Shown piece after piece: positions 7,377-14,821 of a stretch of DNA of 28,750 nucleotides. The position numbers and the translations under genes were made by a program. Every line of letters starts with the position of its first letter. Position 1 is the stretch's first letter. Source of the stretch: Actinomycetota bacterium (GTDB lineage Bacteria; Actinomycetota; Thermoleophilia; Gaiellales; Gaiellaceae); assembly GCA_005885565.1 (NCBI GenBank), contig VAXK01000010.1:1-28750 (forward strand), written 5' to 3'. The notes beneath the pieces were generated by a model, which was not told where the DNA came from, did no database searches, and worked only from the letters and a program-made list of their open reading frames with translations.

Positions 7377-8317
7377 TCGAGAGCGCCTGGGGCGAGAGCT
7401 CGACGCTCTCCGTCGGCGTCGAGGAGGAGATCATGATCCTGGACGGCGAGACCTTCGAGCCGGTCGGCGCCGTCGACCTGTTCCTGCGCGAGTCGGAGGG
7501 GCTCGACCTGCCTGGGAGGCTGAAGACCGAGCTCCACGCCTCGGTCCTCGAGCTGAACACCGACATCTGCGCCGACGCGACCGAGGCGGTCGCCGCGCTC
7601 GCGGAGCTCCGCGCGGCCGCGGACGCGATCGCGCGGCGGAACGGCCTGCGGATCGCCGCCGCCGGCGTGCACCCGATCACGCCGCCGGAGGAGCTGCCGA
7701 TCGTCGACGAGCAGCGCTACCTCGACATGGTCGCCTACGTGGGCCCGATCGCCCGCCGCCAGGGCGTGAGCGGGCTCCACGTCCACGTCGGCGTCGACTC
7801 GGCGGACGCCTGCTTCCACGCGCTCGAGGGGATCCTCCAGTGGCTCCCGCTCGTGCTCGCGCTGTCCGTCAACTCCCCGTACCTCGGCGGCCGCGAGACC
7901 GAGCTCCTCTCGACCCGCGCCGCGATTCTCGCCGAGCTGCCGCGGAGCGGTGCGCCGCCCGCCTTTCGCTCGTACGCAGAATGGGAGGCGTGGGTCGAGC
8001 GACTCGTGCGAATCGGCGTCACGGTCGACTACACGCGGCTCTGGTGGGACATCCGCCCGCATCCACGCTTCGGCACGCTCGAGGTGCGGATGCCGGACCA
8101 GCCGACGGCGCTGGAGCGCACCGCCGCCTTCGTCGAGCTGCTCCGGGAGCTCGTGCGCGTTGCGTTGCGAGAGCCGCCGCCTCCCTACGAGCCGGGGCGT
8201 CGCGGCGACTACCAGCAGAACCGCTGGGCGGCCCTTCGGTTCGGGATGGAGGCCGAGCTGATCCACCCCGACGGCTCGCGCGCCCTTCCCGCCCGGGACC
8301 TCGCCGCCGAGCTCTGA
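7373..8317 (+). CDS. ybdK: YbdK-type carboxylate-amine ligase, interrupted by an in-frame TGA
   Basis: A glutamate-cysteine-ligase-2 family enzyme (ATP-dependent carboxylate-amine ligase). The family markers are LSVGVEEEIMILDGETFEP near the N-terminus, LHASVLELNTDICAD, GLHVHVGVD, LALSVNSPYLGGRET, WWDIRPHPRFGTLEVRMPDQPT and QQNRWAALRFGMEAELI. The start is TTG at 7373, overlapping the previous stop as TTGA; no ATG or GTG lies before the conserved VGVEEE. The frame stops at TGA 8315-8317 after 314 residues. The same frame then runs 34 more codons to 8422, reading EPEAARQLGVGRTEGLVAVC and DLVERTVA, which resembles the family's C-terminal helix. Total length would then be near the usual 350-370. 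I read this as a nonsense change or sequence error, possibly with some loss at the junction. Confidence 0.85.
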   Translation: MIESAWGESSTLSVGVEEEIMILDGETFEPVGAVDLFLRESEGLDLPGRLKTELHASVLELNTDICADATEAVAALAELRAAADAIARRNGLRIAAAGVHPITPPEELPIVDEQRYLDMVAYVGPIARRQGVSGLHVHVGVDSADACFHALEGILQWLPLVLALSVNSPYLGGRETELLSTRAAILAELPRSGAPPAFRSYAEWEAWVERLVRIGVTVDYTRLWWDIRPHPRFGTLEVRMPDQPTALERTAAFVELLRELVRVALREPPPPYEPGRRGDYQQNRWAALRFGMEAELIHPDGSRALPARDLAAEL

Positions 8318-8427
8318 GCGGCCCCCTTTGGAGAGCCGGAGGCGGCGCGCCAGCTCGGGGTCGGCCGGACGGAGGGCCTCGTCGCCGTCTGCGCCGACCT
8401 CGTGGAGCGGACGGTAGCCTGAGGCCG

Positions 8428-8646
8428 ATGGCGCTCCAGACGGAGACGATCCAGGTCAGCGGGATCCGCTGCGAACGGTGCGTCGGCCGCCTCGCGGCGG
8501 TGCTCCGCGGCCAAGCGGGGCTGGAGCTCGCGAACGCGAACCTGATGGGCCAGGTCGTCCTCGGCTGGGACGACGAGCAGACGGATCGCGAGACGCTCCT
8601 CGCGGCGCTTGCAAAGGGCGGGTTCCGCGAGGTCGAGCCGGTCTAG
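8428..8646 (+). CDS. Heavy-metal-associated (CopZ/HMA-like) domain protein
   Basis: A 72-residue single-domain protein with the ferredoxin-like fold of metal chaperones. The metal site is the pair C15 and C18 in SGIRCERCVGRL. The remaining pattern (LANANLMGQVVLGWDDE, then a helix LLAALAKGGFREVEP) follows the HMA order. Copper is the usual ligand of the family, but the classical MxCxxC methionine is isoleucine here, so the metal is uncertain. A TAGCCT -10 hexamer (8415-8420) lies seven bases before the ATG, so the mRNA is probably leaderless; that hexamer overlaps the extended end of ybdK. Its TAG stop lies in a CTAG palindrome shared with the convergent gene's stop. Confidence 0.85.
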   Translation: MALQTETIQVSGIRCERCVGRLAAVLRGQAGLELANANLMGQVVLGWDDEQTDRETLLAALAKGGFREVEPV

Positions 8647-9095
8647 GGTTTCTCGTACCGCTGCGGTGTGCGCTCGCCGAGGAGACCGGGCGACTCCGGT
8701 GTCACGTCGCCGCGCCTCGTGCGGAGGCGCTCCTGCTCGGCGGTCGGGATCCCGGCCCGCAGCTCGTCCTCCTCTGCGGTCCAGGCGGGATCGTCCGGGA
8801 GGAGCTCGCCGTCGCCTAGGGTGGCGGGCGCCTCGTAGCCCGCGGCGAGACCGTAGTGCTCGGCGACGGCACGCGCATCGAGCTCGTCCTCCACCTTCGG
8901 GGACTCCTCGACGAGCTCCTTCGACACGGTGAGGCGAACGACCTTCTCGCCGTCGTCGACGTGCACGAAGGCCTTCGGGACGGCGTGCTTCGTCTTGCGG
9001 AGCGTGCCGTGCTCGACGACGACGTTGTCGCCGATCGTGCCGACGACGTGGCCCAGCTTGTGCTCGTCGCTCGTGATGACGTCGTAGCCTTCCAC
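8643..9095 (-). CDS. PRC-barrel-like / DUF2171-type protein
   Basis: A 150-residue soluble protein. Residues 1-70 (VEGYDVITSDEHKLGHVVG, then VVVEHGTLRKTKHAVPKAFV) have the short beta-strand pattern of PRC-barrel proteins, with the typical 'G..V...D...LG.V' opening. The C-terminal half is acidic and charged (DELDARAVAEHYGL and on) and probably flexible. The function is unknown; relatives are often stress-linked. The start at GTG 9095 is chosen because the barrel begins there and TACATC, a near -10 hexamer, lies seven bases upstream. It diverges from sigR and converges with the HMA gene, the two stop codons sharing CTAG at 8643-8646. Confidence 0.7.
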   Translation of the reverse strand: MEGYDVITSDEHKLGHVVGTIGDNVVVEHGTLRKTKHAVPKAFVHVDDGEKVVRLTVSKELVEESPKVEDELDARAVAEHYGLAAGYEAPATLGDGELLPDDPAWTAEEDELRAGIPTAEQERLRTRRGDVTPESPGLLGERTPQRYEKP

Positions 9096-9140
9096 GGACC
9101 GCGATGTACCTCGGCGAGCGGCTCCCCAAACCCTTTGCGC

Positions 9141-9166
9141 GGAATAGCGAGGGGCGTTCGAGCGTT
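9141..9166 (+). promoter_or_regulatory. SigR/SigH-type promoter (GGAAT-N18-GTT) upstream of sigR
   Basis: GGAAT at 9141-9145 and GTT at 9164-9166 are separated by exactly 18 bases. This matches the consensus known for SigR (Streptomyces) and SigH (mycobacteria). It lies 40 bases before the sigR ATG and points at it, so sigR should activate its own transcription. Confidence 0.75.
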
Positions 9167-9191
9167 CCGACCCCCGAAGAAAACGCGCTGC

Positions 9192-9197
9192 TAGGGT
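9192..9197 (+). promoter_or_regulatory. Second, housekeeping-type -10 element of sigR
   Basis: TAGGGT lies eight bases before the ATG at 9206, the same spacing as at other leaderless genes here. It could give a basal leaderless transcript in addition to the SigR-dependent one. Confidence 0.4.
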
Positions 9198-9205
9198 GGC
9201 CCGCG

Positions 9206-9793
9206 ATGAGCGAGACCACGCCGGACACCGAGGCGCGCCGACTGGCAACGGAGGCCCGCGACCGTGTGCGATTCGAAGAGGATGCGCTTGCTCTCGCCGA
9301 CCAGGTCTATCGGGTCGCGCGGCACCTCGTGGGCTCGCGCGAGGAGGCCGAGGACCTGATGCAGGAGGCCTACGCGCGTGCCTTCCGCAGCTGGCGCTCC
9401 TTCCGTCCGGGCACGAACCTTCGCGCGTGGCTCCTTCGCATCCTCACGAACCTGAACATCGACCGCGGTCGCCGGCTCCAGCGCACGCCGGGCCTCGAGC
9501 CCTTGGAGGAGGGTGACTACTTCCTGTACAACAGGCTCGAGGAGTCCAGTCCGGACGCCCCGGACGAGGAGCGCGTGGTGGAAAGGCTGTCGCAAGACTC
9601 GGTCGTCTCGGCTCTCTCGGCCGTTCCGCACGACTTCCGCGACGTCGTCGTTCTCGTGGACATCGGCGACTTCAGCTACGCCGACGCCGCGCAGATCCTC
9701 GACATCCCGATCGGGACGGTCATGTCCCGGCTGCACCGCGGCCGGCGCGTCCTGAAGCAGCAGCTCGCGCAGGAGGCGGTCGGGGCCGCATGA
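9206..9793 (+). CDS. sigR: ECF sigma factor, SigR/SigH type
   Basis: A 195-residue extracytoplasmic-function sigma factor. Region 2 runs from about LADQVYRVARHLVGSREEAE to TNLRAWLLRILTNLNIDRGR and binds the -10 element. Region 4 runs from ALSAVPHDFRDVVVLVDIGD to IGTVMSRLHRGRRVL and contains the -35-binding helix-turn-helix. The downstream overlapping gene encodes a redox-type zinc anti-sigma factor, and a matching GGAAT-N18-GTT promoter lies upstream. Together these identify the thiol-oxidative-stress SigR/SigH group rather than a generic ECF factor. ATG 9206 is preferred; GTG at 9197 is an alternative. The target regulon elsewhere cannot be seen. Confidence 0.92.
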   Translation: MSETTPDTEARRLATEARDRVRFEEDALALADQVYRVARHLVGSREEAEDLMQEAYARAFRSWRSFRPGTNLRAWLLRILTNLNIDRGRRLQRTPGLEPLEEGDYFLYNRLEESSPDAPDEERVVERLSQDSVVSALSAVPHDFRDVVVLVDIGDFSYADAAQILDIPIGTVMSRLHRGRRVLKQQLAQEAVGAA

Positions 9794-10032
9794 CGAGCTT
9801 TGCCGACGACCCCTGCGCAAAGTGCGAGGAGCTGCTCCAGCCGTTCCTCGACCGGGAGCTGAATGATGCCGAGCGCGTGGAGGCCGAAGCGCATCTCTCG
9901 TTGTGCTCGTACTGCCGCAAGCGCTACCGCTTCGAGGAGCACCTGCGCCGGTTCGTCCGCCAGGCGGTCGTCGAGGAGATGGCGCCGGAGCTGAAGGCCC
10001 GGCTGGCGGCGTTGCGGACTCCGTTGTTCTAA
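9790..10032 (+). CDS. rsrA: Zinc-binding redox anti-sigma factor, RsrA type
   Basis: An 80-residue anti-sigma factor of the ZAS family. The signature H35-x3-C39-x2-C42 (HLSLCSYC) is present, and C9 lies 26 residues before the histidine. In Streptomyces RsrA the corresponding residues are C11, H37, C41 and C44, so the spacing is the same with an offset of two. There, oxidation forms a disulfide, zinc is lost and the sigma factor is released. An extra cysteine C12 is also present. The ATG overlaps the sigR stop as ATGA, indicating coupled synthesis of the pair. The stop overlaps the stop of the convergent HTH/LytR_C gene. Confidence 0.92.
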   Translation: MTSFADDPCAKCEELLQPFLDRELNDAERVEAEAHLSLCSYCRKRYRFEEHLRRFVRQAVVEEMAPELKARLAALRTPLF

Positions 10033-10712
10033 GCAGGCCCGCGGTGCGGGCCGACGATGACCACTAAGCGGCGCGGGTTCGAGCCGCCCGGGAGTGGGGA
10101 CGTCACCGTTTGAAACGTACGCGCTAGGCGGACTGCGAGAGCTTGGCCGCCCGGCTCGTAGTAGACGGCGGTGCGCGGGTAGTCGAACCGGTTCGCGCGG
10201 GCGACGCGGCCGAGCCGGTAGCCGAGCGCGCCGATCCGGCTCGCGACCCGGCGCGTCCAGTTGATGTCGCCGGCCCCGTTCAGGACGTCGACCCGCACCT
10301 TCCACGGCGGTGGGAGAGCCGCGCCGTGCCGGCCTGGTGTCGCGCCATGGCGGTCGTGGCCCGACCCGGTGAAGGCGATCGCGGCGGCGAGCCCCGCGAT
10401 CGAGACGGCGAGCGCGCCGAGTACCGCTATGCGCCGGACGCGCCCTCGCGCGGGTTCCCGCTCGGGCGGCGGCAGGCCCGCGAGCTCGCGCGCTTCGGCG
10501 AGCCCGATTCCGAGCGCCGACGCGTAGACGACCGCGGCGGCCAGCGCCTCGTCGCTCGTCGCGAAGCGGTAGAGCCGGCCTTCCTCGAGCCAGCCGATCT
10601 CCTCGGCGGTGAGGCCGGAGCGGTGCACGGTTTCTTCGACGGTCAGCCGGCGCCGTAGCCGCGCCGTCGCAAGCGCCGAGCTACTCGTCGCCTCCTCGAG
10701 CGGAAGCGTCAT
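10029..10712 (-). CDS. HTH - membrane helix - LytR_C domain protein
   Basis: A 227-residue protein with three parts. Residues 15-80 read like an XRE-type helix-turn-helix (TARLRRRLTVEETVHRSGLT and on to LGIGLAEARELAGL), preceded by a short acidic stretch. A basic RGRVRR then leads into one membrane helix at about 94-115. After a Gly/His-rich linker, residues 135-225 form a LytR_C-type domain (VRVDVLNGAG, RIGALGYRLGRV, VYYEPGG, RLVVIVG). The order resembles RodZ-like envelope proteins: cytoplasmic HTH, outside domain. The role in wall metabolism is inference. It begins inside the end of the MobA-like gene (32-base overlap) and ends in overlap with rsrA. Confidence 0.78.
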   Translation of the reverse strand: MTLPLEEATSSSALATARLRRRLTVEETVHRSGLTAEEIGWLEEGRLYRFATSDEALAAAVVYASALGIGLAEARELAGLPPPEREPARGRVRRIAVLGALAVSIAGLAAAIAFTGSGHDRHGATPGRHGAALPPPWKVRVDVLNGAGDINWTRRVASRIGALGYRLGRVARANRFDYPRTAVYYEPGGQALAVRLARTFQTVTSPLPGGSNPRRLVVIVGPHRGPA

Positions 10713-11214
10713 CCCTCAGCCTCTCCGGAAGCTGGTCGGCGCGGTCGACGTCTCCTGGAGCCCCGAGATCGTCACATGGTACGAGGAGCGCCGGTAGTCC
10801 TCGGGCGCCCTCGTCGGGGACTGTCCCCCAGGCCGAGCGGGCGAGCAGCACCGGGTGGCCCCGCTCGCCGCCATAGCTCGCGGCGACGACCGGCTCGCCC
10901 CGCTCACGCCAGGCGCCGATCACGCGCTCGACCGCCTCGGGCGCGAGGTCGGGCCCGTCCGCGAGCACGACCACCGCGGCCTCTGCCTCCAGCGCGGCGA
11001 GGCCGCAGCGGAGGGAGGCTCCGGGGCCGCGTTCCCAGTCGGCGCAGCGGACCACGCGCGCGTTGGTCTCGACCTCGTATGCGCCGAGGACCACGACGAC
11101 CTCGTCCACCGAAGCACGCCGCAGCCGTTCCAAGACGGCGGGCAGCAAGATGCGCTGCTTGGGGAAGCCGAAGCGTGTCGAGGCTCCAGCCGCCAGGACG
11201 ATTCCGCCGATCAG
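10681..11214 (-). CDS. MobA-like nucleotidyltransferase, likely molybdopterin cytidylyltransferase (CTG start)
   Basis: A 177-residue NTP-transferase-fold protein. The nucleotide-binding signature LAAGASTRFGFPKQ lies at residues 7-20, then VDEVVVVLGA, a GPGASLRCGLAAL block and VVVLADGPDL, which carries the metal-binding aspartate. Next to a molybdenum hydroxylase operon, the best guess is an MocA-type enzyme that attaches CMP to the molybdenum cofactor, as hydroxylases of this family need. The signature lies upstream of every ATG, GTG or TTG in the frame; the first of these is a TTG at 11148, past the motif. The only fitting start is CTG at 11214, overlapping the previous stop as CTGA. Confidence 0.8.
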   Translation of the reverse strand: MIGGIVLAAGASTRFGFPKQRILLPAVLERLRRASVDEVVVVLGAYEVETNARVVRCADWERGPGASLRCGLAALEAEAAVVVLADGPDLAPEAVERVIGAWRERGEPVVAASYGGERGHPVLLARSAWGTVPDEGARGLPALLVPCDDLGAPGDVDRADQLPERLRDDASARGGDE

Positions 11215-11738
11215 GTGCAGCCGTGGAGCGAGCGCCAGGTGTCGGTGACGTTCGCGACGTAGGTGACCGTCTGGCCGCTCGGCGCGCCGCCCGAGCGCTC
11301 GACGGCGGCCGGGCCCGCGTTGTAGGCGGCGAGGGCGAGGTCGGGAGATCCGAAGCGGTCGAGGAGCTGCCGGAGGTAGCGTGCGCCGGCAAGGACGTTC
11401 GCGCGCGCCGAGGACGCGTCGAGGCCGAGCGCGTGCGCCGTCGAAGGAAGCACCTGGAGGATGCCCTGCGCGCCGCGGCTCGAGCGCGCGTGCTGGTCGA
11501 CTCGGGACTCCACGCGTGCGACGGCGACGAGGAGCGGCAGCGGAAGTGCGGTGTCGCGCGCCGCGAGCTCGAAGGCGCCGCGGTAGCGGCTCGGGAGAGG
11601 ACAGGCCGGATCGTGCCGGACGGCGACAGGCGTCGCGGGACCGGAGCTCGCCCTCCCGAGGACCGAGGACGAAGCCGCGGCCGTCGAGGCCACGACGAGG
11701 GCGAGGACGAGCACGCGAAGTCGCACGGGTAGCCGCAT
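11211..11738 (-). CDS. Secreted lytic transglycosylase (SLT domain)
   Basis: A 175-residue exported muramidase-type enzyme that cleaves peptidoglycan glycan strands. An N-terminal signal peptide is evident (MRLPVRLRVLVLALVVAST). The SLT domain covers about residues 55-150. The catalytic glutamate is E77 in VARVESRVDQHA; the following SSRGAQGILQVLPSTA and the AYNAGP motif at 138-143 are classic. It is short, with no substrate-binding LysM or similar module. It lies in the middle of the molybdenum hydroxylase operon, 13 bases after the FAD subunit and overlapping the MobA-like gene. This is an odd place for a cell-wall enzyme, although the HTH/LytR_C gene at the operon's end also suggests an envelope link. 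Confidence 0.88.
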   Translation of the reverse strand: MRLPVRLRVLVLALVVASTAAASSSVLGRASSGPATPVAVRHDPACPLPSRYRGAFELAARDTALPLPLLVAVARVESRVDQHARSSRGAQGILQVLPSTAHALGLDASSARANVLAGARYLRQLLDRFGSPDLALAAYNAGPAAVERSGGAPSGQTVTYVANVTDTWRSLHGCT

Positions 11739-11751
11739 CCGTACCCCGCTT

Positions 11752-12585
11752 CTAGAGAGCCGAAAACGCCCGTGCGATCAGGGCGCGCGCGATCTGGACC
11801 TTGTACGCCGTTCCCGGGAGCGGCGTCGCCCGGTCGAGGTCGTCGGCGGAGTCGACCGCCCACGGGATCGGTGCGACTCCCGCGAGGCCGAAGGCGACCC
11901 GGTCGCCGAAGCGGGCCGCCGCGACGCCGACGAGCGGGAAGGCCCACTTCTTCCGGTCCATCGCCTTCAGGTAGACGCTCGCGTCCGGGAGGGGGACGTC
12001 GAGCTCGAGCACCAGCTCGTCGGGCGCGAGCACGACCACGTCCCGGCTCTCGTCCGTCGGGAGCCGGTAGAGCTCTGCGACCGACAGCTCGCGGCGGTCG
12101 GTCCGGACTCGCGCGCCGAGCGCGAGCAGCGCGGCGGCCGGATCGGAGGGATGGGCCGAGGCGCAGCGCTCGTTGCCGAAGATCGCGTGCTCGCGGTGCT
12201 GCCCGGCCTTCGCGTGGCAGACCTCGCCGCCGTGCAGCCAGCACGGGAACCGGAGGCGCCAGTACCAGCAGCGCGTCGCCTGGCGCAGGTTCCCGCCGAT
12301 CGTGCCCATCGAGCGGAGCTGCGGCGACGCGGCCTGCGCGCACGCCTCGCGTAGCGCTGCCGGGACCTGCGGGTCGACCTCGAGCTCGGCGAGCGTCGTC
12401 CCCGCGCCGATTCGGGTGCCGTCGATTCCGCGCGGCACGGCGTCGGCCAGGTGGACGAGCGTGTCCGCACGGACGATCCCGTCGCGGAGGAGCGGGACGA
12501 GGTCGGTGCCGCCCGCGAGCGCGAGCGAGCCGTTCCCGAGCGCCGCGACCGCGTGCTGCGCGTCAGGCGGGCGCCGCAGCTCCAC
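11752..12585 (-). CDS. Molybdenum hydroxylase FAD subunit with extra [4Fe-4S] insertion (PaoB/HcrB-like)
   Basis: A 277-residue FAD-binding subunit of the CO dehydrogenase/xanthine dehydrogenase family. LALAGGTDLVPLLRDG and GTIGGNLRQ are the two FAD-contact segments. After the second comes an insertion with C106, C115, C123 and C141, ending in AIFGNERCASAHPSD. This matches the cysteine-rich loop that holds an extra [4Fe-4S] cluster in E. coli PaoB and 4-hydroxybenzoyl-CoA reductase HcrB, and is absent from CoxM. It should pass electrons from the [2Fe-2S] subunit to an acceptor. GTG at 12585 starts it, overlapping the end of the large subunit by 23 bases. Confidence 0.88.
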   Translation of the reverse strand: MELRRPPDAQHAVAALGNGSLALAGGTDLVPLLRDGIVRADTLVHLADAVPRGIDGTRIGAGTTLAELEVDPQVPAALREACAQAASPQLRSMGTIGGNLRQATRCWYWRLRFPCWLHGGEVCHAKAGQHREHAIFGNERCASAHPSDPAAALLALGARVRTDRRELSVAELYRLPTDESRDVVVLAPDELVLELDVPLPDASVYLKAMDRKKWAFPLVGVAAARFGDRVAFGLAGVAPIPWAVDSADDLDRATPLPGTAYKVQIARALIARAFSAL

Positions 12586-14821
12586 GCCGCTCCTGCTCGC
12601 GCGCCGCCTCGAGCGCGTGCAGCAGCTCCTCCCGCGTGATCGGGAGCGACCGCACGTCGGCGCCGGTCGCGTCGCGGATCGCGTTCGCGATCGCCGCGGC
12701 CGTCGGGATGATCGGCGGCTCGCCGAGGCCCTTCGAGCCGAGGTTCGTCAGGTGTTCGTCCGGGACGTCGACGAGCTCCGTGACGATCTCCGGGACGTCG
12801 GCGATCGTCGGCACCTTGTAGGCGTCGAGCGTCTGCGTCAGGACGAGCCCGGTCGCCGGGTCGTCGAGACGCTCCTCCGAGAGCGCGTGGCCGATCGCCT
12901 GGATGATCCCGCCCTCGACCTGGCTCGACGCGCCGAGCGGGTTGACGATCCGGCCCACGTCGTGGATCGCGGCCACGCGCTCGACGCGCACCTCGCCCGT
13001 CTCGACGTCGACCGCCACCTCCGCCACCTGCGCGCCGAAGGTCATCACGCGCATCCCGGTCGGGTTCGGCCCGCGCGCGCCCTTGCCGAGGATCTGCGCG
13101 TCCTCGAGCAGCCCCGTCACCTCCTCGAGCGACCACGAGCCGCCGTCGGCGGAGACGACGTTGCCGCCCTTCAGGTCGAGCACGCGCTCCTCGAGGTGGA
13201 AGCGCTGCGCCGCGATCTCGAGGATCTGGCGCTTGACGTCCGCCGCGGCCGAGCGGACCGCCGGTCCCATCGACGGCGTCGTCGAGGAGCCGCCGGAGAT
13301 GACCGAGTAGGGGCCGCGCGCGGAGTCGCCGATCTCGACCCGCACGTGCTCGAGCGGCACCCCGAGCTCCTCGGCCGCGATCTGCGCCATCGCCGTCCGC
13401 GTCCCCGTTCCGATGTCCTGCATCGCAGTCACGACGACGGCGCGCCCGTCGGAGCCGACGCGGATCCACGCGTACGACGGCGGGCCGCCGCCGCCGTACC
13501 AGATCTGGCTCGCCATCCCGACGCCGCGCTTCCACGGCCCTTCGGAGCGGGCGCGCACCTCGTGGCGCCGCTCCCAGTGGGTCTCCGCGCGGCGGTAGCA
13601 CTCCATCAGGTTCTTCGAGGTGTAGGGCCGGTCGTCGGTCCCGTCGGAGTCGGCGTGGTTGCGGCGCCGCAGCTCGAGCGGGTCGAGCTCGAGCCGCGCG
13701 GCGAGCTCGTCGAGCAGGCATTCGAGCCCGAACGTGCCCTCGACGAAGCCGGGGGCGCGGAACGCCGCCATCGGCGGGAGGTTGAGCTTCGCGCCGTACT
13801 CGACGGTGCGCACGTTCGCGCAGGCGTAGAGCATCTGCATCGGCCCCGCCGTCGGGCCGAGCCAGCCGTCCCAGCCGAGCGCCGACACGAACTCGCCCCC
13901 GAGGGCGGTCAGCGTCCCGTCGGAGCGCGCGGCGGCGGTGAGCCGCTGGATCGTCGCGTTCCGGTTCCCGCTCACGACGTTCTCCTCCCGGCGCGTGAGC
14001 GCGCAGCGGACGGGGCGGCCAGTCCGGCGGGCGAGCTCGGCCGCGACGAGCGTGTAGTCGCCGGCGTCGTTCTTGGCGCCGAAGCCGCCGCCCATGAAGC
14101 GGCAGATCACGCGGACGCCGTCGTGCGGGAGCCCGAAGGCGTCGGCGACCTCGTCCCGCACCCCCCAGATGTTCTGCGTCGACGTGTAGAGGACGAGCGT
14201 GTCGCCCTCCCAGTGGCACACGGACTGGTGCGTCTCGAGCGGGTTGTGGAGGAGCGTCTGCGTCCGGTACTCGGCCTGGACGACCACGTCCGCGGCGGCG
14301 AGGCCGCGGTCGAAGTCGCCCCGGTCGTGGCGGCGCGGCTCGGCGAGCAAGGACTCGCGCCGGACGGCCTCCTCGGGATCGAGGAGCGGCTCCAGCACCT
14401 CCCACTCCGGCGCGGCGAGCTCGAGCGCCGCCCGCGCGGCCTCGAAGGAATCCGCCGCGACGGCCGCCACGCCGTGCCCTTCGTAGCAGGGCTCGGAGGT
14501 CAGGACGTCGAGGTCGTCCGGGCCGATCACGGCTCGGACTCCCGGCGCGGCGCGGACCGCGTCGAGGTCGAGGCGCACCAGGCGCGCCCGCGCGTGCGGG
14601 CTCCGCAGGACCGCCGCGTGCAGCATCCCGGGGAGCTGCACGTCTGCCGTGTAGACCGCGGCTCCGGTGGCGCGCTCGACGCCGTCGACGCGGCGAGTCG
14701 GCTGCCCGACCACCGTGCGCGGCCCGGCCGGCCACTGGTCGAGCGCATCCTCCTCGACCACGATCCACTGCTCGGTGAACCGTCCCTCGACCTCCTTCTC
14801 GGTGCGGATCAGTCGCGCCAC
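12563..14821 (-). CDS. Molybdenum hydroxylase large (Moco) subunit, aldehyde/xanthine oxidase type
   Basis: A 752-residue molybdopterin-binding catalytic subunit. Visible family blocks are VDGVERATGAAVYTADVQLPGMLHAAVLRSPHA in the N-terminal domain (residues 45-77), GGGFGAK at 244-250, AFRAPG at 353-358 and the catalytic glutamate in LGEPP near residue 701. The active-site loop is AFRAPG, as in aldehyde and xanthine oxidoreductases, and not the AYxCSFR of form I CO dehydrogenase, so CO oxidation is unlikely. The substrate cannot be named; an aldehyde or N-heterocycle is plausible. The start is GTG at 14821, overlapping the small subunit by 13 bases with GGAGG upstream. The subunit order is small, large, FAD. 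Confidence 0.92.
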   Translation of the reverse strand: MARLIRTEKEVEGRFTEQWIVVEEDALDQWPAGPRTVVGQPTRRVDGVERATGAAVYTADVQLPGMLHAAVLRSPHARARLVRLDLDAVRAAPGVRAVIGPDDLDVLTSEPCYEGHGVAAVAADSFEAARAALELAAPEWEVLEPLLDPEEAVRRESLLAEPRRHDRGDFDRGLAAADVVVQAEYRTQTLLHNPLETHQSVCHWEGDTLVLYTSTQNIWGVRDEVADAFGLPHDGVRVICRFMGGGFGAKNDAGDYTLVAAELARRTGRPVRCALTRREENVVSGNRNATIQRLTAAARSDGTLTALGGEFVSALGWDGWLGPTAGPMQMLYACANVRTVEYGAKLNLPPMAAFRAPGFVEGTFGLECLLDELAARLELDPLELRRRNHADSDGTDDRPYTSKNLMECYRRAETHWERRHEVRARSEGPWKRGVGMASQIWYGGGGPPSYAWIRVGSDGRAVVVTAMQDIGTGTRTAMAQIAAEELGVPLEHVRVEIGDSARGPYSVISGGSSTTPSMGPAVRSAAADVKRQILEIAAQRFHLEERVLDLKGGNVVSADGGSWSLEEVTGLLEDAQILGKGARGPNPTGMRVMTFGAQVAEVAVDVETGEVRVERVAAIHDVGRIVNPLGASSQVEGGIIQAIGHALSEERLDDPATGLVLTQTLDAYKVPTIADVPEIVTELVDVPDEHLTNLGSKGLGEPPIIPTAAAIANAIRDATGADVRSLPITREELLHALEAAREQERRGAAAPA

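Noticed and set aside
8315..8317. Second selenoprotein (YbdK with Sec)
   Set aside because: No stable hairpin with a GU-bearing apical loop follows at the right distance, and the family has no known Sec or catalytic cysteine there.
12563..14821. Aerobic carbon monoxide dehydrogenase
   Set aside because: The small-large-FAD order resembles cox clusters, but the large subunit has AFRAPG instead of AYxCSFR, and the FAD subunit carries the PaoB/HcrB cysteine insertion.
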